A stretch of 64,000 bases of DNA from CAZQBY01 sp964592405 [NCBI: uncultured archaeon] (GTDB lineage Archaea > Altiarchaeota > Altiarchaeia > JAFGQM01), in NCBI GenBank assembly GCA_964592405.1, contig CAZQBY010000005.1, positions 1 through 64,000 on the forward strand, in the 5' to 3' direction. A program made the position numbers and the translations under genes. Shown here piece by piece: positions 1 to 9,198 of the stretch (the stretch's first letter is position 1; every line of letters starts with the position of its first letter). The notes beneath the pieces are model-generated. The model ran no database searches. It saw only the letters and a program-made list of their open reading frames with translations, and was not told where the DNA came from.

Positions 1-362
1 TGGAGCATGTATATGACTATCAAAACGTTATACGGGAGTCTTATAAGGTATTAAAAAAAGGGGGCGTGTTCGTCGCCACTATTCCATTCTTGGTTAGATA
101 TCATCCTGCTCCAGAGGACTACTGGAGATTCTCAAAGACCTCCCTTGAGCGTATTTTGAAAGAAGCGGGCTTTACAAAAATTGAGGTTACCGGGCTTGGT
201 TATGGTCCGTTCTCATGTGCCCAGTGGGTAGGTATAATCCCACGGCCGCTGAGAGTGTTATTCTACATACTCCACATTGTTTTGGACAGGATAGTTGTAA
301 ATATAAAGCCATATCACAGGGGGAAGTATCCTCTAGCATTTCTCATAATTGCAAAAAAGTGA
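1..362 (+). CDS. SAM-dependent methyltransferase, C-terminal part (5' truncated by window edge)
   Basis: The frame is open from base 3, and the gene begins upstream of the window. The visible 119 residues start with EHVYDYQNVIRE and LKKGGVFVATIPF. That is the late part of a class I (methyltransferase type 11) Rossmann fold: the acidic-His motif, then the 'L+pGG' turn and strand 5. A segment follows with YWRFSKTSLERIL and a C-terminal hydrophobic stretch, as in methyltransferases of polysaccharide clusters. The SAM-binding N-terminal half is not visible, so the substrate cannot be named. It lies 9 bases upstream of a glycosyltransferase on the same strand and probably modifies a glycan or its lipid carrier. 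The family call is firm; the role is inferred from the neighbourhood. Confidence 0.75.
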   Translation, partial: EHVYDYQNVIRESYKVLKKGGVFVATIPFLVRYHPAPEDYWRFSKTSLERILKEAGFTKIEVTGLGYGPFSCAQWVGIIPRPLRVLFYILHIVLDRIVVNIKPYHRGKYPLAFLIIAKK

Positions 363-371
363 ATATGTGAC

Positions 372-1538
372 ATGGGTGAAAATGCCAAGGAGGGTGGAAA
401 CTTCAGGGTTCTTTTCATAAGCTCATCTTCAAGGTTTCGATTGCCGGAGAGAAGGAGCGCCTACAGGAAGAAATTTAGGGGTCTCTCGAAGATAGGCGAT
501 ATGAATTATATAGCTGTCTCGGATGATGGGGGCAGAAGACACGCCTGTGTGGGGGCCATGGAGCTCCATTTGGCTCCCAAAACAGGATTTAAGCCCCTTG
601 ATGTGATGCTGTTCCTGATATTTGCCCTTTTGGAGGGGTTGAAAATCATCAGGAAACGCAGAATAAACATTATATATGCCCAATCCCCGTTGCTTGACGG
701 GTGCATAGGATGCCTTTTAAGAACCCTTACCGGTTGCAAACTGATAGTGGGTATCCATGGCGACTGGGCTGGTGAGATACAGTATTCCAAACCGGGGTTG
801 GCCAGGTTTCTGCCTCTGATAAATCTTATCGCCAAGATGGTTCTCAGGAATGCCGATGTCGTGAGAGTCATCTCAGAGGCCACTAAAAGGCGGGCTCTTG
901 AGTTTATCCAAAAGGACAAGATTTTTCCTGTCATGTTTCCTGCGTTTTTTGATGCGGAGTTCTTTCTGGAGAGGGAGATTAAACATCCCAAGGAGGACAG
1001 TGTGGTGTTCGTCGGATCCCTTATAGGAAGGAAGGGGGTCAAATATTTGCTGGGGGGGATTCGAACAGTAATCGCCGAGTATCCAAAATTTAGGTTATAT
1101 ATTTTAGGGAGGGGGAACAAAGAGGGTGAACTGAAAGATTTGTGCAGAAGACTTGGCATAGAGGATAATGTCCAGTTCCTTGGACACCAGCCAGCCGAAG
1201 TGGTGATGGAATATATTGACAGGAGTCTGGCACTGGTGCTGCCATCACTCTCAGAAGGGCTGGGGAGAGCTGCACTGGAGGCTATGGCTAGGGGAAGACC
1301 TGTAATAGGTTCGCGGGTAGAGGGTATACTGGAGACTGTGAATAATGACCGGGGGTATCTGATACCTCCAAAAGATTCAAACGCTATTTCCTCTGCTATT
1401 TTGAGTATTCTGAGAAACAAAGCGGAAGCTATGGATAAGGGCATGAAGGGGCGGGAGTATGTTGCGGGGGAATATTCGCTGGAGAAGTATCTGAACAACT
1501 ATAAGGAATTATTTCACTTCACCCTGAGGGATGCATGA
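372..1538 (+). CDS. GT4-family glycosyltransferase
   Basis: A 388-residue retaining glycosyltransferase of the GT-B fold. The N-terminal half is an acceptor-binding Rossmann domain with IIYAQSPLLDG and VGIHGDW segments. The C-terminal half has the donor-site signature: VVFVGSLIGRKGVKYLL, then a LILGRG-type strand, then PSLSEGLGRAALEAMARG, which contains the E-x7-E motif that holds the nucleotide-sugar. It probably adds a sugar to a lipid-linked or surface glycan at the cytoplasmic membrane face. It is co-directional with the upstream methyltransferase and runs convergently into the next glycosyltransferase, with a 25-base 3' overlap. Donor sugar and linkage cannot be read from the sequence. 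Confidence 0.85.
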   Translation: MGENAKEGGNFRVLFISSSSRFRLPERRSAYRKKFRGLSKIGDMNYIAVSDDGGRRHACVGAMELHLAPKTGFKPLDVMLFLIFALLEGLKIIRKRRINIIYAQSPLLDGCIGCLLRTLTGCKLIVGIHGDWAGEIQYSKPGLARFLPLINLIAKMVLRNADVVRVISEATKRRALEFIQKDKIFPVMFPAFFDAEFFLEREIKHPKEDSVVFVGSLIGRKGVKYLLGGIRTVIAEYPKFRLYILGRGNKEGELKDLCRRLGIEDNVQFLGHQPAEVVMEYIDRSLALVLPSLSEGLGRAALEAMARGRPVIGSRVEGILETVNNDRGYLIPPKDSNAISSAILSILRNKAEAMDKGMKGREYVAGEYSLEKYLNNYKELFHFTLRDA

Positions 1539-2641
1539 GATAACACATCCAGTGTCCGCTCCATAACTGTATCCCATGAGTGAGCCCTTACCTTTGTTTT
1601 GGCGGCTTTGATAAGCTTGTTTGAATTCCCTTCAACTGCCCTGATTATGGTGTTTCTTAGTTCCTCCTGATTTAGGGGCTCTATCAGGAATCCGGTTTTC
1701 TTGTTTTCTACCAGTTCGGGGTTACCGCACACATTTGTTGCCACTATGGGTGTCTGGAGGGCCATCGCCTCAAGGAGGACATGAGACATTCCCTCATAGA
1801 GGGAGTTTAGGACTAATACCCTAGCAGATGCTATTTTTTGTATGGTATCTTCATGAGAGAGATTACCAAAAAAATGGATTGTATGTGGGCACAGTTCTCC
1901 TGCCAAAGCTTCCAGCTCCGATCTGTATGGACCATCACCAACTATCCACAACTCCGCACCCGTCTTTTCCCATATCTGGGGCATTACTCTTATGAGTTCT
2001 TTGATGCCCTTCCACGGAACCAGCCGGGCTACAGTTATTATGGCGTTCTGTTTTGTTGGGTGTATTGCCTTTAGAGCAGCAAGGTCCACTGCATTCGGAA
2101 TGATAACTATCTTTTCTTTGGGAACATTGTGGTATTTCGTCAACATGCGGCTGAGGAAGTTACTGGGTGTTATTATCCGATCCGCATGCCTGAAGACAAA
2201 CCTCTCCACTCGGAGTATATTTCTGTTGGCATCAGGATTTTTCAGGAAGTCTTCAAGAAATTTTTTGGTCTTTCCCTCCCTGAAGGCCTTCTCCCAAGCC
2301 GTATCACCAACATATTTGACAATCACCGGTCTGCCGCAGAGTCTGCCAGCCAAGACGGACGGGAGACCTATTGCCGCAGGATTTTGGGCATATATAATGT
2401 CGCAGTGCCGGGCAGCTTTCAGTATGTTAATGAAGAGTGATAACTGCCGTAAAAGCTTGTTCCTAGAGCGCTTGATTTTTCTTATATCAATACCATTGGG
2501 TCTTTCAACTTCAGAATCTGCAAGTGTAATTACTGTGATTTTGTGGCCAAGAGCGGTGGCCCTCTTGGAGAACTCATAAGCATAGGTCGCCGGGCCAGCT
2601 GCCTCAGGTGGAAAGACAGAAGAGGTTATCAGTATTTTCAT
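1514..2641 (-). CDS. GT4-family glycosyltransferase
   Basis: 375 residues with a GT-B fold. The N-terminus MKILITSSVFPPEAAGPAT is the typical first strand and glycine loop of GT4 enzymes. The donor-site region has the VARLVPWKGIKELI strand, IVGDGPYRSELE, and NSLYEGMSHVLLEAMALQ, which carries E-x7-E followed by GNPELV. It is the last gene of the long leftward glycosylation operon, 11 bases after the epimerase gene, and it ends convergently with a rightward glycosyltransferase. The likely role is extension of the N-glycan or another surface polysaccharide. The specific sugar is unknown. Confidence 0.85.
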   Translation of the reverse strand: MKILITSSVFPPEAAGPATYAYEFSKRATALGHKITVITLADSEVERPNGIDIRKIKRSRNKLLRQLSLFINILKAARHCDIIYAQNPAAIGLPSVLAGRLCGRPVIVKYVGDTAWEKAFREGKTKKFLEDFLKNPDANRNILRVERFVFRHADRIITPSNFLSRMLTKYHNVPKEKIVIIPNAVDLAALKAIHPTKQNAIITVARLVPWKGIKELIRVMPQIWEKTGAELWIVGDGPYRSELEALAGELCPHTIHFFGNLSHEDTIQKIASARVLVLNSLYEGMSHVLLEAMALQTPIVATNVCGNPELVENKKTGFLIEPLNQEELRNTIIRAVEGNSNKLIKAAKTKVRAHSWDTVMERTLDVLSHASLRVK

Positions 2642-2652
2642 TTATTGATTGG

Positions 2653-3663
2653 TTATCCCCAGAGGGATTTGTTATCCAGTATCCAGTCATAGAGTATTTT
2701 GATGCCCTTTTCCTTGTCGACCTTTGGTTCCCAGCCAAAGGCTTTCTTGGCTTTTCTTATGTCGCTGTAGTAGACCTTCTGGTCGCCGGGCCTCCAGTCG
2801 GCAAATGGGACCTCTTTCTTCCTCCCGGTCAGCGTCTCCAGATATTCCAAGAGCTCCAGCAGGGAGATTGTATTCTCGGGCCCACCACCTATGTTGAATA
2901 TGTCGCCCTTGGTCTTGGATATCTTCTTGGTGGCCAGGTCAAAAGCGTTCACGAGGTCGGAGACGAAGAGTATGTCCCTTATCTGCCTGCCGTCGCCGTA
3001 TATCCTAAGAGGCCAGCCGAAGACGGATGCCAGTGTGAAATACGCCACCCAGCCCTGGTCCTCGGTCCCGAACTGGCGGGTTCCGTAGATGCAGGACATC
3101 CTGAATACCACACTCTTCAGCCCATATATGCGCGCATAGTCCCGCACGTATTGGTCAGCTGCACCCTTGGAGCATCCATAGGGAGAGTGGAAATCCAGTG
3201 GTTGCGATTCTGAAACTCCATGCGGGAGGCTTTCATAGTCGTAGCGCGACTCCTTCTCGACGACCTTTACGCCCTCCATGCCACCATAGACCTTGTTGGT
3301 GGAGGTGAAGATGATTATGGGGTCTGTCCTTGCAGCGCGCGCAGCCTCCAAGACGTTAAATGTCCCAAGAGCGTTTATCTCAAAATCCTCGCGCGGGTTC
3401 GCAACTGATGTTGTCACGGCGACCTGGCCCGCGGTGTGGTAGATAACATCGGCATTCTCCGCTGCTTTCCTTAAGGACTCGAAATCACGAGTATCTGCGC
3501 GCAATATATTGATTTCAGGGTGCCTCTCCTTAAGCCAGTTGGCGTTCTTTTCAACACCCCTTCGGGAAAAGTTATCATATACGGCCACCTCCTCGCCCCT
3601 GGAGAGGAAATGATCCGCCAGATTTGATCCTATGAAACCTGCACCACCGGTAATCAGAATCAT
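2653..3663 (-). CDS. CDP-paratose 2-epimerase-like NAD-dependent sugar epimerase
   Basis: An extended short-chain dehydrogenase/reductase of 336 residues, counted from the ATG that directly precedes ILITGGAGFIGSN. A longer in-frame start would run into the preceding gene. The N-terminal GGxGxxG binds NAD. Active-site elements are TSTNKVYGG and HSPYGCSKGAADQY (the YxxxK pair). The strings RGVEKNANWLK, GQVAVTTSV and EDFEINALGTFNVLEA closely resemble the CDP-paratose 2-epimerase (tyvelose epimerase) subfamily rather than ordinary GalE. It should epimerise a nucleotide-activated deoxyhexose used by neighbouring glycosyltransferases. No CDP-glucose pyrophosphorylase or 4,6-dehydratase is in the window, so the natural substrate is uncertain. 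Confidence 0.75.
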   Translation of the reverse strand: MILITGGAGFIGSNLADHFLSRGEEVAVYDNFSRRGVEKNANWLKERHPEINILRADTRDFESLRKAAENADVIYHTAGQVAVTTSVANPREDFEINALGTFNVLEAARAARTDPIIIFTSTNKVYGGMEGVKVVEKESRYDYESLPHGVSESQPLDFHSPYGCSKGAADQYVRDYARIYGLKSVVFRMSCIYGTRQFGTEDQGWVAYFTLASVFGWPLRIYGDGRQIRDILFVSDLVNAFDLATKKISKTKGDIFNIGGGPENTISLLELLEYLETLTGRKKEVPFADWRPGDQKVYYSDIRKAKKAFGWEPKVDKEKGIKILYDWILDNKSLWG

Positions 3664-3670
3664 GGTTGTT

Positions 3671-5707
3671 TTATATCTTATACAAATAAAAGGAGTCTCT
3701 TCCACTGTTGTCCTTGACTACTGAAAACAAAGACTCGTTTGATATGTTGACTCGATTTGTAGCGGATTTGAAATAAGCAAGGCGTTCATTTGCTAGTACT
3801 ACGGCCCAATCCCCATTTGGATAATCTGACAGGTTGCCCAAATGAACTCCCATTGACGCAAACCTTCCCGAGCGAGGCTTGCCATAATTGAGCTGCCAGT
3901 GTTTTCCTGTGAAATACCACTCCTTGGCAAGTGGGTTTATGCTCTCGTCAAGAAGTACGCGATCTCCTGGAGAGGCCACTTCCATGAGAAGGTTGGCCAT
4001 TTCAGAATAGCCATATTCTTCAGTGGCCTTCCTCGCAGATTTGGAGAACATCAGGCTAGGTTCTGGCAGAGTGGAACCACTTGTTCCCAATTCTCCAGAT
4101 GAGGATGGTATGAAGGTATAGGCTTCGGAGATGTGGGTATTGTAAGTAAAAAATGTAGAATATATTATTAGGGCAAGTAACAAAGCTGTTGATATTTTTG
4201 TTTTTATGGTAGATAGCGTCCAGATCGTCAACAAGACGAATGGGATAGTGAGGTGGGGGAGATAATAGGATCTGAATCCCTGCCTCCAGACCAGCAATAT
4301 ATTGAGCAAGAGGAATATTAACATCAGAAATGCGATGTCCCTGCCGCTTTCTTCTCCAAGCATTTCTTCCGTATATCCATTCCCACAGCAAAAACGCTTA
4401 TTGAAGAGCTTGGCGAAGGAGAGGAAAGCCCCACCTACAAAGAGTAGGAAGAGGGGGAGCGAATATTGGTCTGCTAGGAGATATATCAGGCCGGAGAGGT
4501 TTTCAAGGGAATAGGCACGACCGGGATAGTTTTGCAAGTCCTGGAGGTAAGCGTGCTCCAAGCCCAGTATCTTGGAGAAGGCTATGTCCATATATCCCGT
4601 CTTGATGTATGCGCCGATATTGAAAACTATCACCGGAGAGAAGACTACCAAGGCTATTATGCAGATAAATATGAAACGTCTTAAAAGGTCCCTCCTCTTG
4701 AAAATTATGAATACAAAGATTGTTGGGACTAAGACTATTGCAGGAAATTTTACTAGCATTGCCGCCCCCAGTGCTATGCCGGTAAGCAAGGCTCCGGAGT
4801 GGGGTGCGTTTTTGGCTTTACTGGAGGAGAATACAAATTTGTAGAATAGATAAAGGGTCAAAAGCATGAAAAAAACCAAGAATATCTCCCTGAGGAGTGT
4901 GCGGCTCATCCAGACTATGTAATTGGACGATGCGAAAATGCCGGCGGCTATCGAGGAGTTCAACTCGGATAGGAACTCCCTTGCAAAGATATAAAACAGC
5001 AAGACTGCCATAAACCCCGTCAGTGCGCTGGCGAATCTGAACATCCAAGGCTGCAGTTTGTAGAAACCTCCGGGCTCTAGTATTTGCATAGCTGCAAAGG
5101 TGTTATAAAGAGCAAGGGGGCTGTGATCCTTCTGGGAGATGAAGTATGCATCTCTCCCGGGCGTGTTGCCATCTACGAGATCATAGGCTTTGAACCCTAT
5201 GCTGTATTCATTTCCATAGATCTCTGCCCTTCCCAAGTTGTAGAAATTCAAAAACAGACTCAGAACCAGAATCGAGATTATGAACTTCTTGAGGCGGGCT
5301 TTTCGTTTTAGAGAAGGCAATACGTTTTTCAGGGTGAAAGAATCCTCCCGTCTCCATGCTGCAAGGAAACAAAACAGGATTGTCAAAAGTGTTAGAATCG
5401 ACAAAAAGCCTGTTAGGTGGGGGGAAAATGCGGCCTCTTTGCCCTCTAGGGCCACATTTAGGAAGCCCGCTGGATAATGGAGTATTAAGCTAAAGGCGAA
5501 AGAGAGGGTCAGCCTTTTAAAAATGCCTATGGGTTTTGATATGAAAACCAGAGTTAGGGGATACCCGGAGAGGAAGAAGGCGAAGAGAATGCCAAACACC
5601 CATAGGAGAGTCGTTATTCCTCCCAGTGCCGACAATATAGACAGCAGACCTATGCAAAATACCGAAAGCAGGTCTTTGTTCCTGATTAGTAAAAACATCA
5701 GTTCCAT
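3671..5707 (-). CDS. Polytopic membrane glycosyltransferase (GT39/ArnT-like)
   Basis: 678 residues with about a dozen hydrophobic helices in the first 510 residues and a soluble C-terminal tail of about 130. Between helices 1 and 2 of the catalytic part it reads GRAEIYGNEYSIGFKAYDL, and further on GRDAYFISQKDHSPLALY. This layout, an acidic first luminal loop followed by many helices, is that of lipid-phosphosugar-dependent GT-C enzymes (dolichyl-phosphate-mannose mannosyltransferase/ArnT type). It would transfer a sugar from a polyprenyl-phosphate donor on the outer face of the membrane. GtrA and a polyprenyl-phosphate sugar synthase-like GT2 lie immediately upstream, which would supply and flip such a donor. 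The acceptor is unknown. Confidence 0.7.
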   Translation of the reverse strand: MELMFLLIRNKDLLSVFCIGLLSILSALGGITTLLWVFGILFAFFLSGYPLTLVFISKPIGIFKRLTLSFAFSLILHYPAGFLNVALEGKEAAFSPHLTGFLSILTLLTILFCFLAAWRREDSFTLKNVLPSLKRKARLKKFIISILVLSLFLNFYNLGRAEIYGNEYSIGFKAYDLVDGNTPGRDAYFISQKDHSPLALYNTFAAMQILEPGGFYKLQPWMFRFASALTGFMAVLLFYIFAREFLSELNSSIAAGIFASSNYIVWMSRTLLREIFLVFFMLLTLYLFYKFVFSSSKAKNAPHSGALLTGIALGAAMLVKFPAIVLVPTIFVFIIFKRRDLLRRFIFICIIALVVFSPVIVFNIGAYIKTGYMDIAFSKILGLEHAYLQDLQNYPGRAYSLENLSGLIYLLADQYSLPLFLLFVGGAFLSFAKLFNKRFCCGNGYTEEMLGEESGRDIAFLMLIFLLLNILLVWRQGFRSYYLPHLTIPFVLLTIWTLSTIKTKISTALLLALIIYSTFFTYNTHISEAYTFIPSSSGELGTSGSTLPEPSLMFSKSARKATEEYGYSEMANLLMEVASPGDRVLLDESINPLAKEWYFTGKHWQLNYGKPRSGRFASMGVHLGNLSDYPNGDWAVVLANERLAYFKSATNRVNISNESLFSVVKDNSGRDSFYLYKI

Positions 5708-5710
5708 CCC

Positions 5711-6172
5711 CTATCTGAAAGCCCAATATTTGCTACCCAGAAAATTTCCGAACAGCGCGACTAGTATTGCTATGATTTCCGCAAGGATATACCAGATTCC
5801 AAAGGTCTCTACAAGGAAGCCGAGCACGGAAAGGTTCAGAACATAAGTGGAAGCGCTCAGAAGAAGATATTTTGGGAGGGCATGATGATGCCTTCTAATT
5901 CCTAGAGTCTTAAAAGTCCACAGATGGTTTAGGGTATATCCGTTGATGGTCGATACAAAAAGCGCTATTGCGGCCGAATAGAGGTAATAGAGTCCCACGT
6001 ACTCTGTCAGGGAGTAGAGAAGGGTAAGGTTTATCATGGAGCTGACAGCCCCGACCATAATGAATTTGGTGAGTTGTATAAATCCAGGCCTGTGATATGG
6101 GAATGGCTTGCCCAGAGGTCCCAAAGCTTCAAAGAGTCTTACAATAAAGTCGGTCATCGCAAAATTCCGCAT
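5711..6172 (-). CDS. GtrA-family membrane protein
   Basis: 153 residues with four predicted transmembrane helices, matching GtrA size and topology. Family-typical segments are FIMVGAVSSMINLTLLYSL at helix 1, the YTLNHLWTFKTLG turn between helices 2 and 3, and FLGSKYWAFR at the extreme C-terminus. GtrA-like proteins are thought to move polyprenyl-phosphate-linked sugars across the membrane. The gene sits between a GT2 and a GT-C enzyme, the usual three-part arrangement for making, flipping and using a lipid-phosphate sugar. A second in-frame ATG five codons in could be the real start. Confidence 0.85.
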   Translation of the reverse strand: MRNFAMTDFIVRLFEALGPLGKPFPYHRPGFIQLTKFIMVGAVSSMINLTLLYSLTEYVGLYYLYSAAIALFVSTINGYTLNHLWTFKTLGIRRHHHALPKYLLLSASTYVLNLSVLGFLVETFGIWYILAEIIAILVALFGNFLGSKYWAFR

Positions 6173-6196
6173 ATGTTGTTATTACCTGTTAAAAAG

Positions 6197-6862
6197 CTAA
6201 AGTCCTAATCGTATCTTGATCAGGGACAGCAACATCTTGGGGCCATGCATCAAGCTGAATTTTGAGCCCTCCTTGTGGCTCCAAGAGATGGGACTTTGCT
6301 CGATTCTGCAGCCGATTTCCCTAAGCCTCCATAAAAGCTCCACGTCGAACTCGAAGCCTGTGGACTTCATATGTGGGATTACCTTATTGATGCACTCTTT
6401 TTTGAATATTTTTGCTCCACATTGAGTATCTGGCAATTTTAGAGAGAACAGCAAGTTTACGCAAAGGTTGAAAATATGACTCATTATCCGGCGCTCTCTT
6501 GGCTGATGTCTGGTTATTCTCGATCCCTCCACTCGCCTAGAGCCTATGACAACGTCAGCTTCCTTTGTTTCCATGGTCTTTATGAGGTTCTTGAAATCAG
6601 TGGGTGACACGCTGCCATCCGAATCTACAAAACCCAAGATATCAAATCTAGCTACTTTGAATCCCTCAATCACTGCGCCGCCTTTACCCAGCCTTTTGTC
6701 GAAGTCTAAGACTCTTGCCCCTGCTTTTCGAGCAATCTCGGCCGTTCGGTCATCTCCATCGGCCACGATTATCAGCTCATCGGAAAGAGTCTTGTAATCC
6801 CTAATTACGCTGGATATCCTCTCCTCCTCATTGTATGCAGGGATAATCAATGATAGTTTCAT
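6197..6862 (-). CDS. GT2 family glycosyltransferase (dolichyl-phosphate sugar synthase-like)
   Basis: 221 residues of a GT-A fold. SLIIPAYNEEERI opens the domain, ELIIVADGDDRTAE is the nucleotide-binding region, FVDSDGS is the metal-binding DxD element, and GSRRVEGS, DTQCGAKIFK and GFEFDVELLWR follow. This order is that of polyprenyl/dolichyl-phosphate glucose or mannose synthases. It should transfer a sugar from a nucleotide donor to a polyprenyl phosphate on the cytoplasmic face. The gene overlaps the upstream GT4 gene by 4 bases and lies 24 bases before gtrA, so translational coupling is likely. Confidence 0.85.
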   Translation of the reverse strand: MKLSLIIPAYNEEERISSVIRDYKTLSDELIIVADGDDRTAEIARKAGARVLDFDKRLGKGGAVIEGFKVARFDILGFVDSDGSVSPTDFKNLIKTMETKEADVVIGSRRVEGSRITRHQPRERRIMSHIFNLCVNLLFSLKLPDTQCGAKIFKKECINKVIPHMKSTGFEFDVELLWRLREIGCRIEQSPISWSHKEGSKFSLMHGPKMLLSLIKIRLGL

Positions 6863-8040
6863 TTCAAGGCTGATTTGAATGTTTTAAGGTATCTTATAGC
6901 AGCCTTCTCCCATGTGTATTCTGATCTCACAAGCCTCTCACCGTTCTTTGCAATCCTCCCCCTGAGCTTCCTGTCCCTTATGAGCCTTGCAAGTGCCCCA
7001 GAAAGATGTTCTACATCCCTTGGCTTCACCAGCAGGCCGGTCTTACCCTCCATTATGAAATCGGTCATCCCCCCTACATTGGTCGTGACCACCGGCAGCC
7101 CGCATGCCATGGCCTCAAGGAACACTATACCCATTCCCTCATGGAGGGAAGGAAGGACAAATATGTCTGCAAGGTTGTAGTAGCGCATAAGGTTCTCGTT
7201 CGGGATTCTGCCCACGAAGACTACTCGTTCCGCTATGCCCAGCTTCCTGGAAAGCCTCACTAGGTTGTCCTTTTCAACACCGTCCCCTACCAGGAGCAGT
7301 TTCACATCGCTATTTAGTCCTGCCACCGCGCGCAGCAGGTAATCCAGCCCTTTCCTCCGGGATAGCCGGGAAACTGAAATCAAAACCGTCTTGTCCTCTA
7401 GGCCCAATTCCCTGATTAGTCTTTTATCTGGAGGGCTCCGGGAGAATTTGCTGACGCTGATTCCATAGGGGGTTAGAGTTACATTGTTCTTGCAACCTAG
7501 CGACTGCGCGCGCTTTATGGTGTCCGTGCTTATCGCGGTGAGTGTCGAATGGGAGAATATGTACCGATATGCAGGGCTTATGATTTTCCTGAAAAGGGAC
7601 ATGAAAAAGGGCTCCTGTGGGGTGTATAGGTCGCCCCCGACCAGTGTCGTCACGAGGGGCGTGGAGGTCAGCCTCGCCACTTTCATCGCAGGCAGACCGG
7701 CAGGTATTATGAACTGGGCGTTGATTACGTCAAATTTCTCCTGCTTAACGAGCTTGAGAAGTGGTAGCTGCGATGCAAGCATGAAATAGGTCATGGCCAT
7801 GGAGGATAGAAGCTTGCTCTTCCTTTGGGGGCTCCTGTAGGGCCCTAGGAAGGGGTTCCCCACAATGCGATGGACCTTGACGCCATCCATCACCTCATGG
7901 CGCTTCAGCCCCTCAAAACATGTCGTCGCCACGTGGACCTCATGGCCCATAGAGGCGAGGGTTCTGGCCAGCTCGAACGCCCCCTGCTCCCCTCCGCCAG
8001 TCACAGGAGGGAACATGTATATCACCATCAGTATCTTCAT
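6859..8040 (-). CDS. GT4-family glycosyltransferase
   Basis: 393 residues with both GT-B domains. The N-terminus MKILMVIYMFPPVTGGGEQG carries the glycine-rich loop. The C-terminal donor site includes SVSRLSRRKGLDYLL, LLVGDGVEKDNL and PSLHEGMGIVFLEAMACG, which carries E-x7-E. It overlaps the next gene of the operon by 4 bases (ATGA) on each side, indicating translational coupling. A cytoplasmic, membrane-associated role in building the lipid-linked glycan is likely. The sugar and linkage are not determinable. Confidence 0.87.
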   Translation of the reverse strand: MKILMVIYMFPPVTGGGEQGAFELARTLASMGHEVHVATTCFEGLKRHEVMDGVKVHRIVGNPFLGPYRSPQRKSKLLSSMAMTYFMLASQLPLLKLVKQEKFDVINAQFIIPAGLPAMKVARLTSTPLVTTLVGGDLYTPQEPFFMSLFRKIISPAYRYIFSHSTLTAISTDTIKRAQSLGCKNNVTLTPYGISVSKFSRSPPDKRLIRELGLEDKTVLISVSRLSRRKGLDYLLRAVAGLNSDVKLLLVGDGVEKDNLVRLSRKLGIAERVVFVGRIPNENLMRYYNLADIFVLPSLHEGMGIVFLEAMACGLPVVTTNVGGMTDFIMEGKTGLLVKPRDVEHLSGALARLIRDRKLRGRIAKNGERLVRSEYTWEKAAIRYLKTFKSALK

Positions 8041-9191
8041 TTTTCCAGCGTGCTCTCATACACTTTGATGAAGCTTTTGATGCGCTTTCCGACACTTAGA
8101 TTATCCTCAGCGAACTCTCTCGCTTTCCTGCCCATGCGCGCGCATGTGGCCGGGCTGTCCAGAAGTTTTTGGATGTTGTAGGCAAGGGCTTCCGGGCTTT
8201 TGGGCTCAACAAGTATGCCGGTGTCTCCCGACACCAGCTCCGGATTGCCGCCGACGTTGGTAGCTATAACAGGCTTGCCGCATGCCATAGCCTCCATTAT
8301 GGAGCGGCTCATACCTTCAGCCAGGGAAGGAAGAACAAAGATATCACATGCGTTGTAGGCTGCTGGCATCTTCGCATAGGGGAGGTAGGGTATCACGCTT
8401 ATCCGGCTCCTGAGGGCTTGGTTGCGCGCGAGCCAGTCTTTGACCAGGTGCTCGTCAAAGCCGCCGCCCAGCAGCAATAGGTGCGCGCCCTTTACAGCCC
8501 TGAATGCCTCCAGAAGATATGGAAGGCCCTTCTCCTCGACGAACCTGCCGGTGTAGAAGACAATTGGGCCTTTGATGTCTAGGCCTAGCTCGGCGCGCGC
8601 ATCCCTTTTTGGTATGTTGGGGCTGAATAATTTGGTGTCCACGGCATTGGGTATCGCAATCACTTTCTCTTTTGGGGGATTGTACCTCTCAAGCACCTCC
8701 CTCCGAAGGGCGTGGGAATCGCATGTTATGACATCCGCACCCTTCACGACCTTGCCCTCTATCAGCCTTGCCAGTGCACGCGTATAGAAGCGCTGGCGCA
8801 CGCTTGCCCACGGACCGTGGAGGGTCATGACATGTGGGATCGCAAATCTCTTTGAGAGCTTGCATCCTGTCAAACCGGCGACCGGGTTGTGGGTGTGGAG
8901 TATGTCAAATTCTTTCTCAGCCAAGAGGCGCTTGCACTCCTTGGTGGCTGGGAGGTAGTGGGTTATCTTGCTCTCGCGGAAGCCCAGGTTGTAGAATTTG
9001 GTGCGGTGAATGGGAAAATCATAGAGCTCGCCGGTTATCTCAGGTTCCAAACGAGTTACTACCTCAATATCAAACCCCTCCTTGCTGAGGCCCTCAGCCA
9101 GCTGAGCTATGCACGCGCCTCCGCCGCCCTGAGTAATGGCACCCTCTTTGGCCTGATAGGGAAAATCAGTAGAAACAAAGAGAACCCTCAT
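8037..9191 (-). CDS. GT4-family glycosyltransferase
   Basis: 384 residues from the ATG just before RVLFVSTDFPYQAKEG. An upstream in-frame ATG would overlap the preceding dehydrogenase gene and adds only unconserved residues, so I prefer the shorter form. The donor-site elements are FYTGRFVEEKGLPYLLEA, LLLGGGFDEHL and PSLAEGMSRSIMEAMACG (E-x7-E), then GNPELVSG. It is closely related in layout to the two GT4 enzymes nearby and lies 7 bases after the UDP-sugar dehydrogenase gene. It is probably a member of the same lipid-linked glycan assembly line. Confidence 0.87.
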   Translation of the reverse strand: MRVLFVSTDFPYQAKEGAITQGGGGACIAQLAEGLSKEGFDIEVVTRLEPEITGELYDFPIHRTKFYNLGFRESKITHYLPATKECKRLLAEKEFDILHTHNPVAGLTGCKLSKRFAIPHVMTLHGPWASVRQRFYTRALARLIEGKVVKGADVITCDSHALRREVLERYNPPKEKVIAIPNAVDTKLFSPNIPKRDARAELGLDIKGPIVFYTGRFVEEKGLPYLLEAFRAVKGAHLLLLGGGFDEHLVKDWLARNQALRSRISVIPYLPYAKMPAAYNACDIFVLPSLAEGMSRSIMEAMACGKPVIATNVGGNPELVSGDTGILVEPKSPEALAYNIQKLLDSPATCARMGRKAREFAEDNLSVGKRIKSFIKVYESTLEK

Positions 9192-9198
9192 GGGGATA

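Noticed and set aside
506-1498. Long antisense ORF of 330 codons under the first glycosyltransferase
   Set aside because: The + strand frame has full GT4 motifs. The antisense frame is low in complexity and has no recognisable domain.
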